A DNA stretch of 42,446 nt from contig JALSNC010000130.1 in assembly GCA_026987195.1 (NCBI GenBank), positions 1 through 42,446 on the forward strand, written 5' to 3'. The translations under genes were made by a program, and so were the position numbers. The notes below the pieces were generated by a model. The model saw only the letters and a list, made by a program, of their open reading frames with translations, was not told where the DNA came from and ran no database searches. This document shows, in pieces, positions 42,293-42,446 of this stretch (its first letter is position 1; every line of letters begins with the position of its first letter). This DNA comes from Desulfobulbaceae bacterium. GTDB lineage: Bacteria; Desulfobacterota; Desulfobulbia; Desulfobulbales; Desulfobulbaceae.

Positions 42293-42313
42293 GTTGCCGA
42301 TAGCGGTGAACGA
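42293..42313 (-). repeat. family B core fragment (B14)
   Basis: Exact core only: CGTTCACCGCTATCGGCAAC on the minus strand. It lies 35 bases after the stop codon of the right-edge gene. Confidence 0.7.
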
Positions 42314-42347
42314 TACTCCATGGTCTTCGGCCGCCGGCAGTGACCAC

Positions 42348-42446
42348 CTACATGCCGGTGACAGCGGCAAACCAGCCCTTGACCAGGGCCACAGGACCGC
42401 CGCTGACGATAATGCCGCCGACAATGCATGCCGCCACCCACAGGGC
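42348..42446 (-). CDS. 3' end of an unknown membrane-protein gene
   Basis: Minus-strand open frame entering from the right edge; 32 residues and a TAG stop are visible. They read ALWVAACIVGGIIVSGGPVA, then a short LVKGWFAAVTGM end. This is a hydrophobic, Gly-rich C-terminus of a probable membrane protein. The family is not identifiable from this piece, and overlapping frames in the area are shadows. Confidence 0.45.
   Translation of the reverse strand, partial: ALWVAACIVGGIIVSGGPVALVKGWFAAVTGM

Noticed and set aside
1..42446. Transposase, integrase or phage genes that could mobilise the repeats
   Set aside because: None was recognised on either strand in the window.

Overview
The window is a GC-rich bacterial chromosome segment. 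Its gene content best fits the Desulfobacterota, probably near Desulfobulbales. The reasons are the serA - DUF1844 - ispE - prs - rplY - pth order, a TakP-type TRAP transporter, a Tat-exported molybdoenzyme, and two inner-membrane multiheme cytochromes resembling Geobacter ImcH. This placement is inferred from gene families; I could not run a search.

Layout. Positions 1-6208 are a minus-strand housekeeping block: the start of an unknown gene at the left edge, pth, rplY (ctc type), prs, tRNA-Gln(UUG), ispE, a DUF1844 protein and serA. Two tRNA synthetases follow on the plus strand (gltX, glnS). Positions 10552-18569 hold a complete plus-strand cbb3 oxygen-reductase cluster: ccoN, a ccoO that carries an extra cytochrome c domain, a CcoQ-like peptide, a heme-less CcoP N-terminal peptide, then the assembly genes ccoG, ccoH, ccoI, ccoS and a DsbD_2/SafE-like membrane protein. 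Next come a secreted heptad-repeat protein, an MFS transporter, a TRAP transporter (dctP, dctM, dctQ), fbp and pepA, all minus strand. After these are a CNNM/CBS membrane protein and an SH3-anchor protein (plus), then an HtrA protease and mgtE (minus), and a small DUF2065 protein. Positions 32970-36693 encode a TorD-like chaperone, a PsrA-like molybdopterin enzyme and a four-cluster ferredoxin subunit. These converge, across a strong bidirectional terminator, on two tandem ImcH-like cytochromes. FtsH and the 3' end of an unknown membrane-protein gene close the window.

How the genes work together. The cell has a high-affinity oxygen reductase with its copper and heme assembly factors. It also has a periplasmic sulfur- or oxyanion-type molybdoenzyme module that lacks a NrfD/PsrC membrane subunit; the adjacent quinone-linked multiheme cytochromes could serve instead (inference).

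The most unusual content lies between the genes. Family A is a large palindromic element, seen in full or in part at ten places (about seven loci): a GC-rich core hairpin of about 100-190 bases followed by a conserved tail of about 50 bases with small hairpins. Wherever it can be judged it lies sense to the genes beside it. It tends to start just after a stop codon, and in two places its tail runs directly into a start codon and supplies the ribosome-binding site. Family B is a repeat of about 50 bases, present in at least 14 copies, nearly all within about 300 bases upstream of a start codon. Neither family comes with a recognisable transposase here.
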